From positions 1 to 60,669 of the forward strand of contig SUVR01000002.1 in NCBI GenBank assembly GCA_015061915.1: 60,669 bases of DNA, read 5' to 3'. This document shows positions 8,330 through 17,826 of this stretch, piece by piece. The position numbers and the translations under genes are program-made. Numbering within the stretch: the stretch's first letter is position 1; each line of letters starts with the position of its first letter. The notes beneath the pieces are model-generated. The model was given only the letters and a program-made list of their open reading frames with translations. It was not told the origin of the DNA and made no database searches. Source of the stretch: Lentisphaerota bacterium (GTDB lineage: Bacteria > Verrucomicrobiota > Lentisphaeria > Victivallales > UBA1829).

Positions 8330-9982
8330 TCATCGTTCTTTCAACAGCGCTTCAGCGTGCTTGAGAGCGGCATCGCCGCCACCCAGCATCCGGGCAAGTT
8401 CCTGTACCCGCTGTGCATCATCCAGCACACCGATCCGGGAACGGGTCTCCACGCCATCCGTGGACTTTGCCACGAGGAAATGCCGTTCCGCCAGCCGTAC
8501 CACCTGGGGCAGATGAGAAATGCAGATCACCTGCTTGTTTCTGCCCAGCGATGCGATCTCCGCGCCCACCCGCATAGCAGTTTCACCGCCGATATTGGCA
8601 TCGATCTCATCAAAAATCAATACCGGGATCTCGTCCGCTTCCGCCAGCACAGTCTTGACCGCCAGCATCACGCGGCAGATTTCCCCGCTGCTCGCCACAT
8701 CCTGCAACAGTTTCAATGGCACGCCGGGGTTGGCGCTGAACAGGATCTGCAACTTATCCGCTCCGTTGGGTCCGGGTTCGGCGGGGTTGATCTCCAGTTT
8801 GAAACGGGCCTGTGCAAAACCAAGTTTTTCCGTTTCCTCCGTCAGGAGTTTTTCCAGTTTCCCGGCAGCGGAACGGCGCCGATCCGTAAGGACAGCACAG
8901 GCGGCGAGATGTTCTTTTTCTTTCTCTGCGACCTGCTTTTCATAACGGCGCCGCATTTCTTCCGCATTATCGAAATCATCCAGTTTTTTCCGGATCTCAC
9001 CGGCATACGCCAGCACATCATCCAGTTCCGGTCCGAACTTCCGTTTTAGACTCTGAAGCGTGCGCATACGCTCTTCCATCTCCTGAAATTCGCCTTCATC
9101 CAACTCCACCCGTGAGGCGTGATCCACCAGATCCGAGGAGAGACCGGAAACGGCGTCTGCGATCTCCTCCATCCGGTTCATACAATCTTCGGCAAATTCG
9201 GGATCATATTTATCCAGATCGGAAAGCACGCGGCGGACATCGGCAAGACGGTCAAAAATGGAGTCGTCCCCGTCCGTCAATCCGGAACTGACCGCCGATG
9301 CGATCCCGATGATGGACCGGGCATTGGCAGCGACCGCATGACGGCTTGCCAGTGCAGAATCCTCCCCGCTTTCCGGGGCGGCGCGATCGATCAGGTTCAA
9401 GTCTTTGCGCAGATCCTCCGCTTCCCGTTCCGAGGGCATGGTCTGCAAAAATTCCTCCTGCGCCCGGATCGCTTCCGTCAAGTCATTCCACGCAGAAAAA
9501 ACGGTCTGTTTCTCCGGATTGAGTGCGGCAAAACGGTCCAAGATCCGGAGCTGTTCGCCGGGACGGGTCAGGCTTTGATTGCCGTCGGCGGCGTGAATGT
9601 CGATAAGCAGATTTCCCAACTCCCGCAAAACCGGCAGGGCAACGGGGACGGAGTTTACATAATTCCGGGTGGAGGAAGGAGTCACGACCCGGCGGATCAG
9701 AAGGGAATCATCCTCCATTTCCACATCTGCATCGTTCAGGATCTGTGCGATCCGTTCCCGGGCATAACCGGGGATCCGGAATTCGGCGCTGATCTCGCAT
9801 TTTTCCGTGCCGGTACGGATCGCAGACTTGTCCGCCCGCGCCCCCAGCAGCAGCGCCACACCACCCATAATGACAGATTTACCCGCACCGGTCTCGCCGC
9901 TGATCACGTTGAAGCCGGGTGCAAATTCAATTTCCGCCTCACTCACCAGAGCAAGGTTTTTCAATTTCATCCAAAGGAGCAT
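8330..9982 (-). CDS. recN: DNA repair protein RecN
   Basis: 550 residues from ATG 9982, matching the usual RecN length. An ATG four codons inside is possible. RecN is an SMC-like ATPase that tethers broken DNA ends in double-strand break repair. Visible parts are the N-terminal lobe with Walker A GETGAGKS (residues 29-36), two long coiled-coil arms (about residues 150-350), and the C-terminal lobe with Walker B VLIFDEIDANIGG. The longer upstream reading frame is spurious because it runs through the divergent promoter region. It is followed by the thioesterase gene. Confidence 0.93.
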   Translation of the reverse strand: MLLWMKLKNLALVSEAEIEFAPGFNVISGETGAGKSVIMGGVALLLGARADKSAIRTGTEKCEISAEFRIPGYARERIAQILNDADVEMEDDSLLIRRVVTPSSTRNYVNSVPVALPVLRELGNLLIDIHAADGNQSLTRPGEQLRILDRFAALNPEKQTVFSAWNDLTEAIRAQEEFLQTMPSEREAEDLRKDLNLIDRAAPESGEDSALASRHAVAANARSIIGIASAVSSGLTDGDDSIFDRLADVRRVLSDLDKYDPEFAEDCMNRMEEIADAVSGLSSDLVDHASRVELDEGEFQEMEERMRTLQSLKRKFGPELDDVLAYAGEIRKKLDDFDNAEEMRRRYEKQVAEKEKEHLAACAVLTDRRRSAAGKLEKLLTEETEKLGFAQARFKLEINPAEPGPNGADKLQILFSANPGVPLKLLQDVASSGEICRVMLAVKTVLAEADEIPVLIFDEIDANIGGETAMRVGAEIASLGRNKQVICISHLPQVVRLAERHFLVAKSTDGVETRSRIGVLDDAQRVQELARMLGGGDAALKHAEALLKER

Positions 9983-10022
9983 ATCTTGTTCCGTTTTCCT
10001 GTTGTTTCTATGATTCCTTAAT

Positions 10023-10052
10023 ATAATATCCCACTTTTTCCCGAAAATGCAA
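10023..10052 (-). promoter_or_regulatory. Promoter of recN
   Basis: On the minus strand TTGCAT (10052-10047), an 18-bp spacer and TATTAT (10028-10023). The start codon is about 41 nt downstream. It is divergent from the amrS promoter. No clear LexA-type palindrome was seen here. Confidence 0.45.
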
Positions 10053-10069
10053 AAGAGGTTTGAAAAAAC

Positions 10070-10097
10070 TTGTAAAAATTTTTTCGGGTGATACATT
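10070..10097 (+). promoter_or_regulatory. Promoter of the AmrS-like gene
   Basis: TTGTAA (10070-10075), 16 bp, then TGA-TACATT (-10 at 10092-10097), an extended -10. AAAGGAG follows as a strong RBS 10 nt before ATG 10123. Confidence 0.5.
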
Positions 10098-10122
10098 ATC
10101 GGACGAAAGGAGCGCCGGAAAT

Positions 10123-10992
10123 ATGAAAACAGCAAAATGGTGGCAAACAGCCGACAACGACAGTGTGATCTGCACCCTCTGTCCCCGCCGCTGTACGATC
10201 CCGGAAGGCAAAACCGGCTACTGCGGGATCCGGAAAAATGAGAGCGGCACTCTCGTTTCTCTGGCGTACGGGCTGCCGACCGCATTGCAGATCGACCCCA
10301 TCGAAAAGAAACCGCTGCGGCATTTTCTGCCCGGAACAAAGACGTTCTCCGTGGGTACGTTCGGGTGCAATCTGGGATGCCTGTTTTGTCAGAACAGCCA
10401 CCTTTCCAGAGGGGCATACGGCAGACAGGACTTCCGGTACATCCCGCCGGAGGAACTGGTGAAACTGACCCTTCAGCACAAGTGCGAATCCCTCACATTC
10501 ACGTACAACGAACCTTCCATCTGGGCGGAATATGCGGTGGATTGCTTCCGTCTGGCGAAAGCGGCGGGGCTGAAGACCGTACTGGTCAGCAACGGGTTCA
10601 TCTCCCGTGAGGCGGCAGAGGAACTTTATCCGCTGACCGATGCGGCAAATATTGATGTCAAAGCCATGAGTGAAGAATTCTACCGGACCATGTGCAATGC
10701 AAATCTTCAGCCGGTATTGGAAAGCTGTATCTACCTCAAACGGGAGCTGGGCAAACATCTGGAGATCACCAACCTTGTGATCCCCGGAAAAAATGATTCC
10801 CCGGAACAGATCAAGGCGCTGCTGGACTGGGTGGAACAGGAGCTTGGGCTGGATCAGGTGATCCACTTTTCCGCCTATTTCCCCGCCTATAAGTACCACG
10901 AAAGCCCCCGGACCCCGGCGCAGTTGATCCGGAAAATCTGCGCAGAGGCATTTCACCGTGGTTTCAGCCGGATTTATGCGGGAAACATCTGA
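10123..10992 (+). CDS. amrS: Radical SAM protein of the AmmeMemoRadiSam system (AmrS-like, PflA homologue)
   Basis: 289 residues. ATG 10123 has the RBS AAAGGAG, and an upstream in-frame start falls before the promoter -10. The radical SAM cluster motif C82-x3-C86-x2-C89 (GCNLGCLFCQN) is complete. An N-terminal Cys cluster (C17, C20, C24, C34, CTLCPRRC...GYC) marks the COG1180/AmrS branch rather than true pyruvate formate-lyase activases. The reaction of AmrS is not firmly established as far as I know. Its usual partners Memo and AMMECR1 are not beside it here. It is a single-gene unit with its own promoter. Confidence 0.85.
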   Translation: MKTAKWWQTADNDSVICTLCPRRCTIPEGKTGYCGIRKNESGTLVSLAYGLPTALQIDPIEKKPLRHFLPGTKTFSVGTFGCNLGCLFCQNSHLSRGAYGRQDFRYIPPEELVKLTLQHKCESLTFTYNEPSIWAEYAVDCFRLAKAAGLKTVLVSNGFISREAAEELYPLTDAANIDVKAMSEEFYRTMCNANLQPVLESCIYLKRELGKHLEITNLVIPGKNDSPEQIKALLDWVEQELGLDQVIHFSAYFPAYKYHESPRTPAQLIRKICAEAFHRGFSRIYAGNI

Positions 10993-11049
10993 AAAAAAGC
11001 AGGTTGTAGCAAAAATAAAGTCTTTTTTTATCTTGCCGCATTTTTCCAT

Positions 11050-11078
11050 TTGCATTTTTGCGGTTCAAATGCTATATT
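11050..11078 (+). promoter_or_regulatory. Promoter of serC
   Basis: TTGCAT (11050-11055), 17 bp, TGC-TATATT (-10 at 11073-11078). It is one of the clearest examples of the shared TTGnnn-17-TGnTATATT pattern. Confidence 0.7.
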
Positions 11079-11133
11079 ATTATTCTCACACAAAAAAACA
11101 TCAACCTTAAACCGTCCTTGAGGAGACAAAGTG

Positions 11134-12210
11134 ATGAAGGTTTTTAACTTCAATGCAGGTCCGGCAACGCTGCCGGATGTCGTTATGGAACGCGCACAGA
11201 AGGAATTCTGCGACTACATGGGCAGCGGCTGCGGCATCATGGAACACTCCCACCGTCATAAACTTTTTGAAGGCGTCCTTGCCAGAGCGAATGAAAACAT
11301 CCGCACGATCATGGAAGTTCCGGAAAATTATGACATTGTCTACATCCAGGGCGGTGCCAGTATGCAGTTTGCCATGATCCCGATGAACCTGTATGTTCCG
11401 GGCAAGGCTATGGAATTTGCCGATACCGGCACGTGGTCTGCAAAGGCGATCAAGGAAGCAAAACTTTTCGGCGAAACGAAGATCATCGCTTCCAGCAAAG
11501 AAGACAAGTACACCTACATTCCGGATCCGGCGAAAATGACGCCCTCCGAAGATGCCAGCTTCTTCCACATCACCAGCAACAACACGATCTACGGTACCCA
11601 GTACCAGACCTTCCCGGAATCCAAGTGCCCGATGCTGGCGGATATGTCCAGCGATATCATGTCCCGCAAACTGGATGTCTCCAAGTTCGGTATGATCTAT
11701 GCCGGCGCTCAGAAGAATCTGGGCCCCAGCGGTATGGCTGTTGTGATCATCCGCAAGGACCTCGTGGAACGCACTCCGGCGAACGTGCCGACCATGCTGC
11801 GTTATGCCACCTACACCGAAAATGACTCCCTCTACAATACGCCCCCGACCTTCGGGATCTATATGCTCTCCCTGGTGACGGACTGGGTCCGCGAAATCGG
11901 CGGTATTGAAGAAGTCGAAAAGAGAAACAACGCCAAGGCAGCTCTGCTTTACAGCGCGATCGACGGCTCCGAAGGCTTCTACCGCAACCCGGTCGCAGCC
12001 GACAGCCGTTCCAAGATGAACGTGATCTGGCGCCTGCCCTCCGAAGAACTGGAAGCCGAATTCGTCAAGGCTGCCACCGCAGCCGGTATGATCGGTCTGA
12101 AAGGTCACCGCTCCGCCGGTGGTATCCGTGCCAGCATCTACAATGCCATGCCCATGGAAGGCATCGAAAAGCTGGTCGACTTCATGGCTGACTTCCGCAA
12201 GACTCACTGA
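11134..12210 (+). CDS. serC: Phosphoserine aminotransferase
   Basis: 358 residues from ATG 11134, which has AGGAG 8 nt upstream. A GTG one codon earlier is possible. SerC converts 3-phosphohydroxypyruvate and glutamate to phosphoserine in serine synthesis and also serves pyridoxal phosphate synthesis. The N-terminus FNFNAGPATLP is the family hallmark. The PLP Schiff-base lysine is Lys194 in AGAQKNLGPSG, and the C-terminal substrate loop KGHRSAGGIRASIYNA is intact. Codons are strongly biased to C-ending and GAA types, consistent with high expression. It is monocistronic between its own promoter and a weak terminator. Confidence 0.96.
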   Translation: MKVFNFNAGPATLPDVVMERAQKEFCDYMGSGCGIMEHSHRHKLFEGVLARANENIRTIMEVPENYDIVYIQGGASMQFAMIPMNLYVPGKAMEFADTGTWSAKAIKEAKLFGETKIIASSKEDKYTYIPDPAKMTPSEDASFFHITSNNTIYGTQYQTFPESKCPMLADMSSDIMSRKLDVSKFGMIYAGAQKNLGPSGMAVVIIRKDLVERTPANVPTMLRYATYTENDSLYNTPPTFGIYMLSLVTDWVREIGGIEEVEKRNNAKAALLYSAIDGSEGFYRNPVAADSRSKMNVIWRLPSEELEAEFVKAATAAGMIGLKGHRSAGGIRASIYNAMPMEGIEKLVDFMADFRKTH

Positions 12211-12226
12211 GACACTTGCACGCCGT

Positions 12227-12255
12227 ACCGCTGTCTGTGATACAAAGGCAGCGGT
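12227..12255 (+). terminator. Probable terminator after serC
   Basis: The 7-bp stem ACCGCTG/CAGCGGT (12227-12233/12249-12255) is followed by a T-rich but interrupted run. It is weak by sequence but well placed 17 nt after the stop. Confidence 0.45.
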
Positions 12256-12347
12256 GCCTGTTTTGATATTTTGTATTCAGTTTCACCGGTCCCGTTTCTG
12301 TCGTAATTGGCAGGAACGGGCTTTCAACTCAGGAAAGGGACGCGATT

Positions 12348-13277
12348 ATGCTGCATGAATACTCCCTCATGGACGGACGCATTTCGCGTGACTCCGGCGG
12401 CACATTGCCCATTGATGTGTACGTTCTGCCGGACGAACAGGAACGCCGTCATCTCATTGATGATCTGGAAATCGACGAACACACTCTGATCTCCTCCACA
12501 GACCCCGATGAAACGCCCCGAATCGAGTATGAGGACAATCATACTGCCATCATTTTGAAGTACCCGAAAAACTACTCGGCAGACGATAATTTCCTCTTCC
12601 GGGTCAAATCTATGGGGATCTTTGTTTTCCGTGACCGTGTCGTTGTGGTGGTGGATGACAATGTTCAGCTTTTCACTTCCGCACGCCCTGCACGCCGGAT
12701 CCATTCCGTTCAGGATGTTCTGCTCCGGATCCTGCTCCAGACGATCCGCCACTTTGAAAGTCACCTGCGGGTGATCAATATGTGTTCGGAAGAAATTGAA
12801 AACGAGATCAACGAATCCAGCGACAACCGCAGCCTGCTCAATATGTTCACGCTGGAAAAAGGACTTGTCTATTACATCAACGCCTTGAGCGGCAACCGGC
12901 GTGTGATCGAGCGGATCCGCACCAACAGTGCAAAATTTGATTTTACCGATGACCACATTGAAATGATCGAAGACCTGGCGATCGAAAACCGGCAGTTTCT
13001 GGATCAGGCACAAGTCTATTCGCAAGTCCTTTCCGGACTGATGGATGCCCGTGCCGCCTTCATCAACAACAATCTGAACGTGATGATGAAGAATATGAAC
13101 GCCATCGTGATCGCAGTGGCAGTGCCAACCTTCTTCACCGGGGTTTTCGGTATGTCCGAACTTTCTATGATCGCCGGATCGCAAAACTGGTATTTTGTTT
13201 ATCCGATCTTTATTTTTATGATGATCATGCTGGGACTTTTTGCGTTCTGGCTGATCAAGCGTTTTGAGAAACACTGA
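12348..13277 (+). CDS. CorA-family divalent cation transporter with GMS in place of GMN
   Basis: 309 residues, inner membrane. A cytoplasmic alpha/beta domain is followed by the long stalk helix (about residues 130-255). Two C-terminal transmembrane segments (about 252-272 and 280-302) flank the selectivity loop, and the C-terminus is basic (LIKRFEKH). CorA-type channels normally carry a strict Y/F-GMN signature. Here it reads FGMSEL (G268-M269-S270), so the Asn that contacts hydrated Mg2+ is a Ser. The protein may therefore differ in ion selectivity, or another metal could be carried. The RBS is AGGAAAGGGA. The stop overlaps the rsmA start (TGATG). Confidence 0.85.
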   Translation: MLHEYSLMDGRISRDSGGTLPIDVYVLPDEQERRHLIDDLEIDEHTLISSTDPDETPRIEYEDNHTAIILKYPKNYSADDNFLFRVKSMGIFVFRDRVVVVVDDNVQLFTSARPARRIHSVQDVLLRILLQTIRHFESHLRVINMCSEEIENEINESSDNRSLLNMFTLEKGLVYYINALSGNRRVIERIRTNSAKFDFTDDHIEMIEDLAIENRQFLDQAQVYSQVLSGLMDARAAFINNNLNVMMKNMNAIVIAVAVPTFFTGVFGMSELSMIAGSQNWYFVYPIFIFMMIMLGLFAFWLIKRFEKH

Positions 13278-14110
13278 TGAAGAAAACCGACCTTATCAAA
13301 CTGATTGAAAAACTGGGGATCGCTCCCAGTAAAAAACTGGGGCAGAACTTTCTGATCGATGATCAATTTCTGGATTGGATCATCCGGCACGCCGATATTC
13401 AGCTGGGAGAACCGATTTTGGAAGTCGGTCCCGGTTTGGGCGCATTGACCGGACGGTTACTGGCGGCGGGCGCAAGATTGACTGCCATTGAGTTTGACCG
13501 CAAACTGGCGGAATATATGCGCAACACCCTCGTTCCCCGCGGACTTGTCCTCATCGAAGGAGACGCCTGCAAAGTGAAGATGGAATCTGTTTTCGGACCC
13601 GGTGTGGACTTCCGTGTCATTTCCAATCTGCCCTACTCTGCCGGTACGATCGTGGTGGCAAATCTGCTGGATCTGGCACTGCCGCCGAAAGAAATGCTGA
13701 TTATGCTTCAGAAAGAAGTGGCGTACCGTTTCTGCGCAGAAACGGGGTCGGATGACTACTCTGCTCTGACCGCACGGATCGCCACGATCTACGATACCAG
13801 CATTGTCAAAACCATCCCGCCGGATCTGTTCTACCCCCGGCCGGAGATCGATTCTGCCATCATCAGCCTGAAACGGAAAGAGGTCTATCCGGACTTTGAA
13901 CTGCGAAAAATTATGTCCCGTCTCGCACGGACTGCATTCGCACACCGCCGGAAAAAGATGTTCAAGCAGACGGCATCCGTGTTCGGTACGGAACCGCTGG
14001 CGGCGGCGATGGCGTCTGCGGGCGTGGATCCGGATATCCGGGCGGAACGGGTCACACCGGAACAGTTCCTCGCTATGGCGCAATATCTTCTTGATCACCC
14101 GCAGGCATAA
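13277..14110 (+). CDS. rsmA: 16S rRNA dimethyladenosine transferase RsmA (KsgA)
   Basis: 277 residues. It dimethylates two adjacent adenines in the 3' terminal hairpin of 16S rRNA during 30S maturation, using SAM. The N-terminal LGQNFLIDD, SAM motif I EVGPGLGALTG, the acidic motif II (AIEFDRKLAEY) and the catalytic motif IV NLPYSAG are visible. The canonical NLPYNIST is altered after the Tyr, but the catalytic Asn-Leu-Pro-Tyr is kept. The C-terminal helical domain has the expected basic segment (RLARTAFAHRRKKMFKQ). Translation is coupled to the CorA gene through a TGATG overlap, and the ABC-F gene starts 6 nt after the stop. Confidence 0.95.
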   Translation: MKKTDLIKLIEKLGIAPSKKLGQNFLIDDQFLDWIIRHADIQLGEPILEVGPGLGALTGRLLAAGARLTAIEFDRKLAEYMRNTLVPRGLVLIEGDACKVKMESVFGPGVDFRVISNLPYSAGTIVVANLLDLALPPKEMLIMLQKEVAYRFCAETGSDDYSALTARIATIYDTSIVKTIPPDLFYPRPEIDSAIISLKRKEVYPDFELRKIMSRLARTAFAHRRKKMFKQTASVFGTEPLAAAMASAGVDPDIRAERVTPEQFLAMAQYLLDHPQA

Positions 14111-14116
14111 GTCGTT

Positions 14117-15994
14117 ATGGCACAGGAAACCGGAAAAGTCCTTTGGACAGGCGATGACCTGCATTTTTCGATCGGGCGGGATACCCTGCTCAAAGGTGCG
14201 TTTTTCTCCATCATGGACGGGGAACGGGTGGCGCTCGTCGGGCGGAACGGCAGCGGAAAATCCACCCTGCTCCGGATCATAAACGGACAGGAAAAGCTGG
14301 ACAGCGGCACGGTAACGCAGGCAAAGGATCTGCGGGTCTCGTTCATGCCGCAGGATTTTGACTGGACCTCGGAAAAGACCGTACGGGAAGTCGTGCGGGA
14401 AGGTCTCGCCATCTTTGAAAACGCCCTGAAAGAATACGAGCGGACCGGTCAGGGCGGCGCTTTTCTGGATCTGCACAATGCCTGGAATCTGGAAAACAAA
14501 CTGGATATCATGCTGGAAAAACTGGCATTGCCCGAAGCAAAGGCGTTTTCCTGTCTCTCCGGCGGTGAACGGCGCCGGGCGCTCCTTGCCCGGGCGATCA
14601 TCGGAGAACCGGAGTTGCTGCTGCTGGATGAGCCGACCAACCATCTGGATGTGAATGCAGTCGCCGGGATCGAAAACTTCCTTGCCTCCTACCGGGGCGC
14701 CTGTCTGCTGGTAACTCACGATCGCTATTTTCTCGACCGGGTGGCAACCCGGATCGTGGAGCTGGACCACGGAAAGATGTACTCCGTTGACGGCAGTTAT
14801 GCGGACTTTCTTGAAGCCAAAGCGGAACGGGAATACAATGAAGATGTGCTGGAACAGAAACGCAAGGCTTTTCTCCGGCGTGAGATCGAATGGGTGCGGC
14901 GCTCTCCGAAAGCCCGTCTGAAGCGGAATCTGGGCAGAGAAAAACGTTATTATGAGATCGCCGCCCAGACCGGACCGGAACGCTCTGCCGATATGGAACT
15001 GGTCATTCCGCCCCCCTCCCGGCTCGGCAATAAAGTGGTGGCACTGAAAAATATTTCTCTCACCCTCGGCGGCAAAAAACTGCTGGACGATTTTTCCTGC
15101 GAGTTCACTGCGAAACATAAAGTGGGGATCGTGGGCTCCAACGGCGCGGGGAAAAGCTCCCTGCTGAAACTGGTCACGGGCGAACGGCTGCCCGATTCCG
15201 GCGAGGTGGAAGTGGCACAAACGGTCCAGTTCAACCGGATCGACCAGAACCGGGAAGTGCTGGATCCGGAAAAGACCGTGCTTCAGGAAGTGGGCGCCGG
15301 CAAGGAACATATCCAGTTCGGCAGTGAGCGTCTGACGGTCTGGACTTATCTCAAGCGTTTTCTTTTTACGGACGAGCGGATCAAGACACAGGTCAAGTAT
15401 CTTTCCGGCGGGGAAAAGGCGCATCTGGCGCTGGCAAAAGAACTGAAAAACGGCGGCAACTTCCTGATCCTGGACGAACCGACCAACGACCTGGATCTGC
15501 CCACTCTCCGGATCCTGGAAGAAGCGCTGGCGGCATACGATTCCACCATTCTGGTCGTCAGTCACGACCGTTATTTTCTCAACCGGGTCTGCAACCATAT
15601 CCTCGCCTTCGACGAACCGGGTCACCCCGCTATGGATGTGGGGGATTACGACTATTACGCCTCCCGCAGAAAAGCCGCCGCTCCCGTCGCGGAACCGGAG
15701 AAGAAGAAAGAGACTCCTGCCCCGGCACCGGCGCCGAAAAAGAATTCGGCAAAGAAACTTTCCTACATGGAAGACCGGGAACTGACCGCATTGGAAAATG
15801 AGATCCCGGAACTGGAGGACGAAATCGCAAATCTTGAAGCACGGTTCAGCGATCCGGCGTCTTTTACCGATCCGGTCCGGGAGATGAAAGAACTGACCGT
15901 ACAGATCGAAACCCGTAAGGCGGAACTGGAAAAAAAGTATGCCCGGTGGGAGGAACTTTCCGAAAAACTGGAAAATCTCCGCAATAACGCCTGA
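14117..15994 (+). CDS. ABC-F family ATPase (Uup-like)
   Basis: 625 residues with no transmembrane part. It has two ABC domains. Domain 1 carries Walker A GRNGSGKST and signature LSGGERRR. Domain 2 carries Walker A GSNGAGKSS (about residue 340) and signature LSGGEKAH. Both have Walker B with LLLDEPTNHLD or LILDEPTNDLD, the ABC-F hallmark. A linker rich in charged residues joins them. The Ala/Pro/Lys-rich segment and the C-terminal coiled coil (about residues 555-620) are the DNA-binding type tail of Uup. ABC-F proteins act on ribosomes, and Uup also affects transposon excision and branched DNA. It is the third gene of the corA-rsmA operon. Confidence 0.88.
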   Translation: MAQETGKVLWTGDDLHFSIGRDTLLKGAFFSIMDGERVALVGRNGSGKSTLLRIINGQEKLDSGTVTQAKDLRVSFMPQDFDWTSEKTVREVVREGLAIFENALKEYERTGQGGAFLDLHNAWNLENKLDIMLEKLALPEAKAFSCLSGGERRRALLARAIIGEPELLLLDEPTNHLDVNAVAGIENFLASYRGACLLVTHDRYFLDRVATRIVELDHGKMYSVDGSYADFLEAKAEREYNEDVLEQKRKAFLRREIEWVRRSPKARLKRNLGREKRYYEIAAQTGPERSADMELVIPPPSRLGNKVVALKNISLTLGGKKLLDDFSCEFTAKHKVGIVGSNGAGKSSLLKLVTGERLPDSGEVEVAQTVQFNRIDQNREVLDPEKTVLQEVGAGKEHIQFGSERLTVWTYLKRFLFTDERIKTQVKYLSGGEKAHLALAKELKNGGNFLILDEPTNDLDLPTLRILEEALAAYDSTILVVSHDRYFLNRVCNHILAFDEPGHPAMDVGDYDYYASRRKAAAPVAEPEKKKETPAPAPAPKKNSAKKLSYMEDRELTALENEIPELEDEIANLEARFSDPASFTDPVREMKELTVQIETRKAELEKKYARWEELSEKLENLRNNA

Positions 15995-16022
15995 CAATCT
16001 TTCATAAAATTTGCGTAATTGC

Positions 16023-16051
16023 TTGAAAAGCGCACAGAAGGGTTGTATATT
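16023..16051 (+). promoter_or_regulatory. Promoter of adk-map-infA
   Basis: TTGAAA (16023-16028), 17 bp, TATATT (16046-16051) with TG immediately before it. It lies 29 nt after the ABC-F stop and 52 nt before the adk ATG. Confidence 0.7.
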
Positions 16052-16102
16052 ATTGGATACTGAAATTTCAAACCTCATGTTTTTACAGGAGTTTCAAAAC
16101 AA

Positions 16103-16756
16103 ATGATCAAGAAGAAAAATCTGGTTTTCCTCGGTCCTCCGGGCGCAGGAAAAGGCACGCTCTCCGATCCGCTGATGAAAGCGGAAAATCTCGCACACAT
16201 CAGCACGGGTGACATCCTCCGCGCCGAGATCAAAAACGGTACCGAACTGGGCAAGAGCGCCAAGTCCTATATGGATGCCGGCAAGCTGGTTCCGGATGAA
16301 ATCGTTGCCGGCATGGTCGGCAAGAGACTCGCTGCCGATGACTGCAAGGGCGGCTTCATTCTGGATGGCTTCCCCCGCACCGTTCCCCAGGCGGAACTGC
16401 TGGAAAAAGTCATGGCGGAGATCGGTCTGGATCTGGATGCCGTGGTTCTCTTTGACGCTCCCGTGGAACTGCTGATCCAGCGTCTCACTTCCCGCCTCAC
16501 CTGCCGCTCCTGCGGTGCCAGCTTCAACCTGCTCTTCTGCAAACCCCAGAAGGAAGGCGTCTGCGATTCCTGTGGCGGCGAACTCTACCAGCGCTCCGAC
16601 GACTCTCTGGAAACTGCCCAGAACCGTCTCAGCGTCTATCAGGAACAGACTGCTCCTCTGATCGAATTCTACACGCAGAAGGGAAAACTTTCCAAGATCG
16701 ATTCCTCCCTCCCGAAAGATGAAGGATATGCAGCACTGGTCGCAGTGCTGAATTGA
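16103..16756 (+). CDS. adk: Adenylate kinase, zinc-lid type
   Basis: 217 residues. It interconverts ATP, AMP and ADP. The P-loop GPPGAGKGT is at residues 11-19, the AMP-binding STGDILR and FILDGFPRT follow, and the LID domain carries four cysteines (CRSC...CDSC) for a structural Zn2+, as in Gram-positive and many PVC enzymes. The RBS is CAGGAG. It heads adk-map-infA, a block normally located inside the spc ribosomal operon downstream of secY. Here secY and rpmJ are missing, so the block has been separated and has its own promoter. Confidence 0.96.
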   Translation: MIKKKNLVFLGPPGAGKGTLSDPLMKAENLAHISTGDILRAEIKNGTELGKSAKSYMDAGKLVPDEIVAGMVGKRLAADDCKGGFILDGFPRTVPQAELLEKVMAEIGLDLDAVVLFDAPVELLIQRLTSRLTCRSCGASFNLLFCKPQKEGVCDSCGGELYQRSDDSLETAQNRLSVYQEQTAPLIEFYTQKGKLSKIDSSLPKDEGYAALVAVLN

Positions 16757-16760
16757 GCGT

Positions 16761-17525
16761 ATGCTGAAACGCAAATTCATCATTCACACCCCTGAGGAGA
16801 TCGCACGGATCCGTGTTGCGGCGCATCTGACCGCTCTCGCAAGAGATCAGATCGCCGCCTCCATTCAGGAAGGTATGTCGACAAAAGAACTGGACATGAT
16901 CGCCGGTGCGATCATCCGGTCTCTCGGCGGGAAGCCCACCTTCCTCGGCTATGGCGGCTTCCCCGCAAATATCTGTATTTCCCTGAACGATGTGGTCGTT
17001 CACGGCATCGCATCCAACTCTCAGATCATTCAAAAAGGCGATATTGTCAGCATTGATGTGGGCGTTACTTTTGACGGTGCTACCGGCGATACCGCCCTTT
17101 CCGTCTATGTGGGCGGCGAACCGGATGCGGACAATCAGCGTCTGCTGGACGGCACCCGTCTGGCGCTTGAGGCAGGGATCGCAGCGGCGAAAAACGGCAA
17201 CTGTATGCGGGATCTTTCCGGCGCAGTGGAAAAAGTCGGACAGGCTCACAAGCTGGGCATCGTGCGTGACTTTGTGGGGCACGGCTGCGGGATCCGCCTG
17301 CACGAACCGCCGGATGTGCCGAACTTCACGACACCCGGCAGCGGCATCAAACTGCTGCCCGGTATGGTTCTTGCCATTGAACCCATGTTTAATCTGGGTA
17401 CATATAAGGTCTATGTTGAGAAGGACAACTGGACCGTCCGTACTGCCGACGGTAAGAGATCGGCTCATTTTGAACACATGGTCCTCATCGGTGAGGATCA
17501 AACGGAGGTTTTAACACGTGGCTAA
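16761..17525 (+). CDS. map: Methionine aminopeptidase, type I
   Basis: 254 residues. It removes the initiator Met from nascent proteins. All dimetal ligands are visible: Asp in [11 protein letters not shown] and in TGDTA, His in [14 protein letters not shown], Glu in AIEPMF and Glu in FEHMV. The substrate His lies in VVVHGIAS. The length is typical of the bare type I enzyme without an N-terminal zinc finger. It starts 4 nt after the adk stop, and its last codons overlap the infA start. Confidence 0.95.
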   Translation: MLKRKFIIHTPEEIARIRVAAHLTALARDQIAASIQEGMSTKELDMIAGAIIRSLGGKPTFLGYGGFPANICISLNDVVVHGIASNSQIIQKGDIVSIDVGVTFDGATGDTALSVYVGGEPDADNQRLLDGTRLALEAGIAAAKNGNCMRDLSGAVEKVGQAHKLGIVRDFVGHGCGIRLHEPPDVPNFTTPGSGIKLLPGMVLAIEPMFNLGTYKVYVEKDNWTVRTADGKRSAHFEHMVLIGEDQTEVLTRG

Positions 17526-17733
17526 AGATGTTATCCGAGTTGATGGAGTGGTGAAAGAACTGCTCCCGAACACGATGTTCCTGGTGGAACTCCAGAACGG
17601 ACACAATGTGCTGGCGCACATCAGCGGTAAGATGCGCCTGAACTTCATCCGTATTCTCCCCGGGGATACTGTCACGCTCGAAATGTCCCCCTACGACCTG
17701 ACCAAGGGCAGAATCGTTTTCCGCCAGAAATAA
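17518..17733 (+). CDS. infA: Translation initiation factor IF-1
   Basis: 71 residues, a single S1-type OB fold ([40 protein letters not shown]), an almost canonical IF-1. It starts with GTG inside the map 3' end (8-nt overlap), preceded by GGAGG at good spacing, so it is translationally coupled to map. It binds the 30S A-site during initiation. Confidence 0.96.
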   Translation: MAKDVIRVDGVVKELLPNTMFLVELQNGHNVLAHISGKMRLNFIRILPGDTVTLEMSPYDLTKGRIVFRQK

Positions 17734-17758
17734 TTTTCATGTTTTTTGATTTTACGGC

Positions 17759-17786
17759 TTGAAAAATCAAAAAAGCGTGTTATATT
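17759..17786 (+). promoter_or_regulatory. Promoter of tRNA-Lys
   Basis: TTGAAA (17759-17764), 16 bp, TGT-TATATT (-10 at 17781-17786). The tRNA 5' end is about 40 nt downstream. Confidence 0.7.
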
Positions 17787-17826
17787 AGATGGCATGAAGC
17801 GTGAAAATCGTTTCAAACACCAGAGT

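Noticed and set aside
13457-16078. 873-codon open frame on the minus strand opposite rsmA and the ABC-F gene
   Set aside because: Antisense shadow of two well-supported genes; biased composition leaves the opposite strand open.
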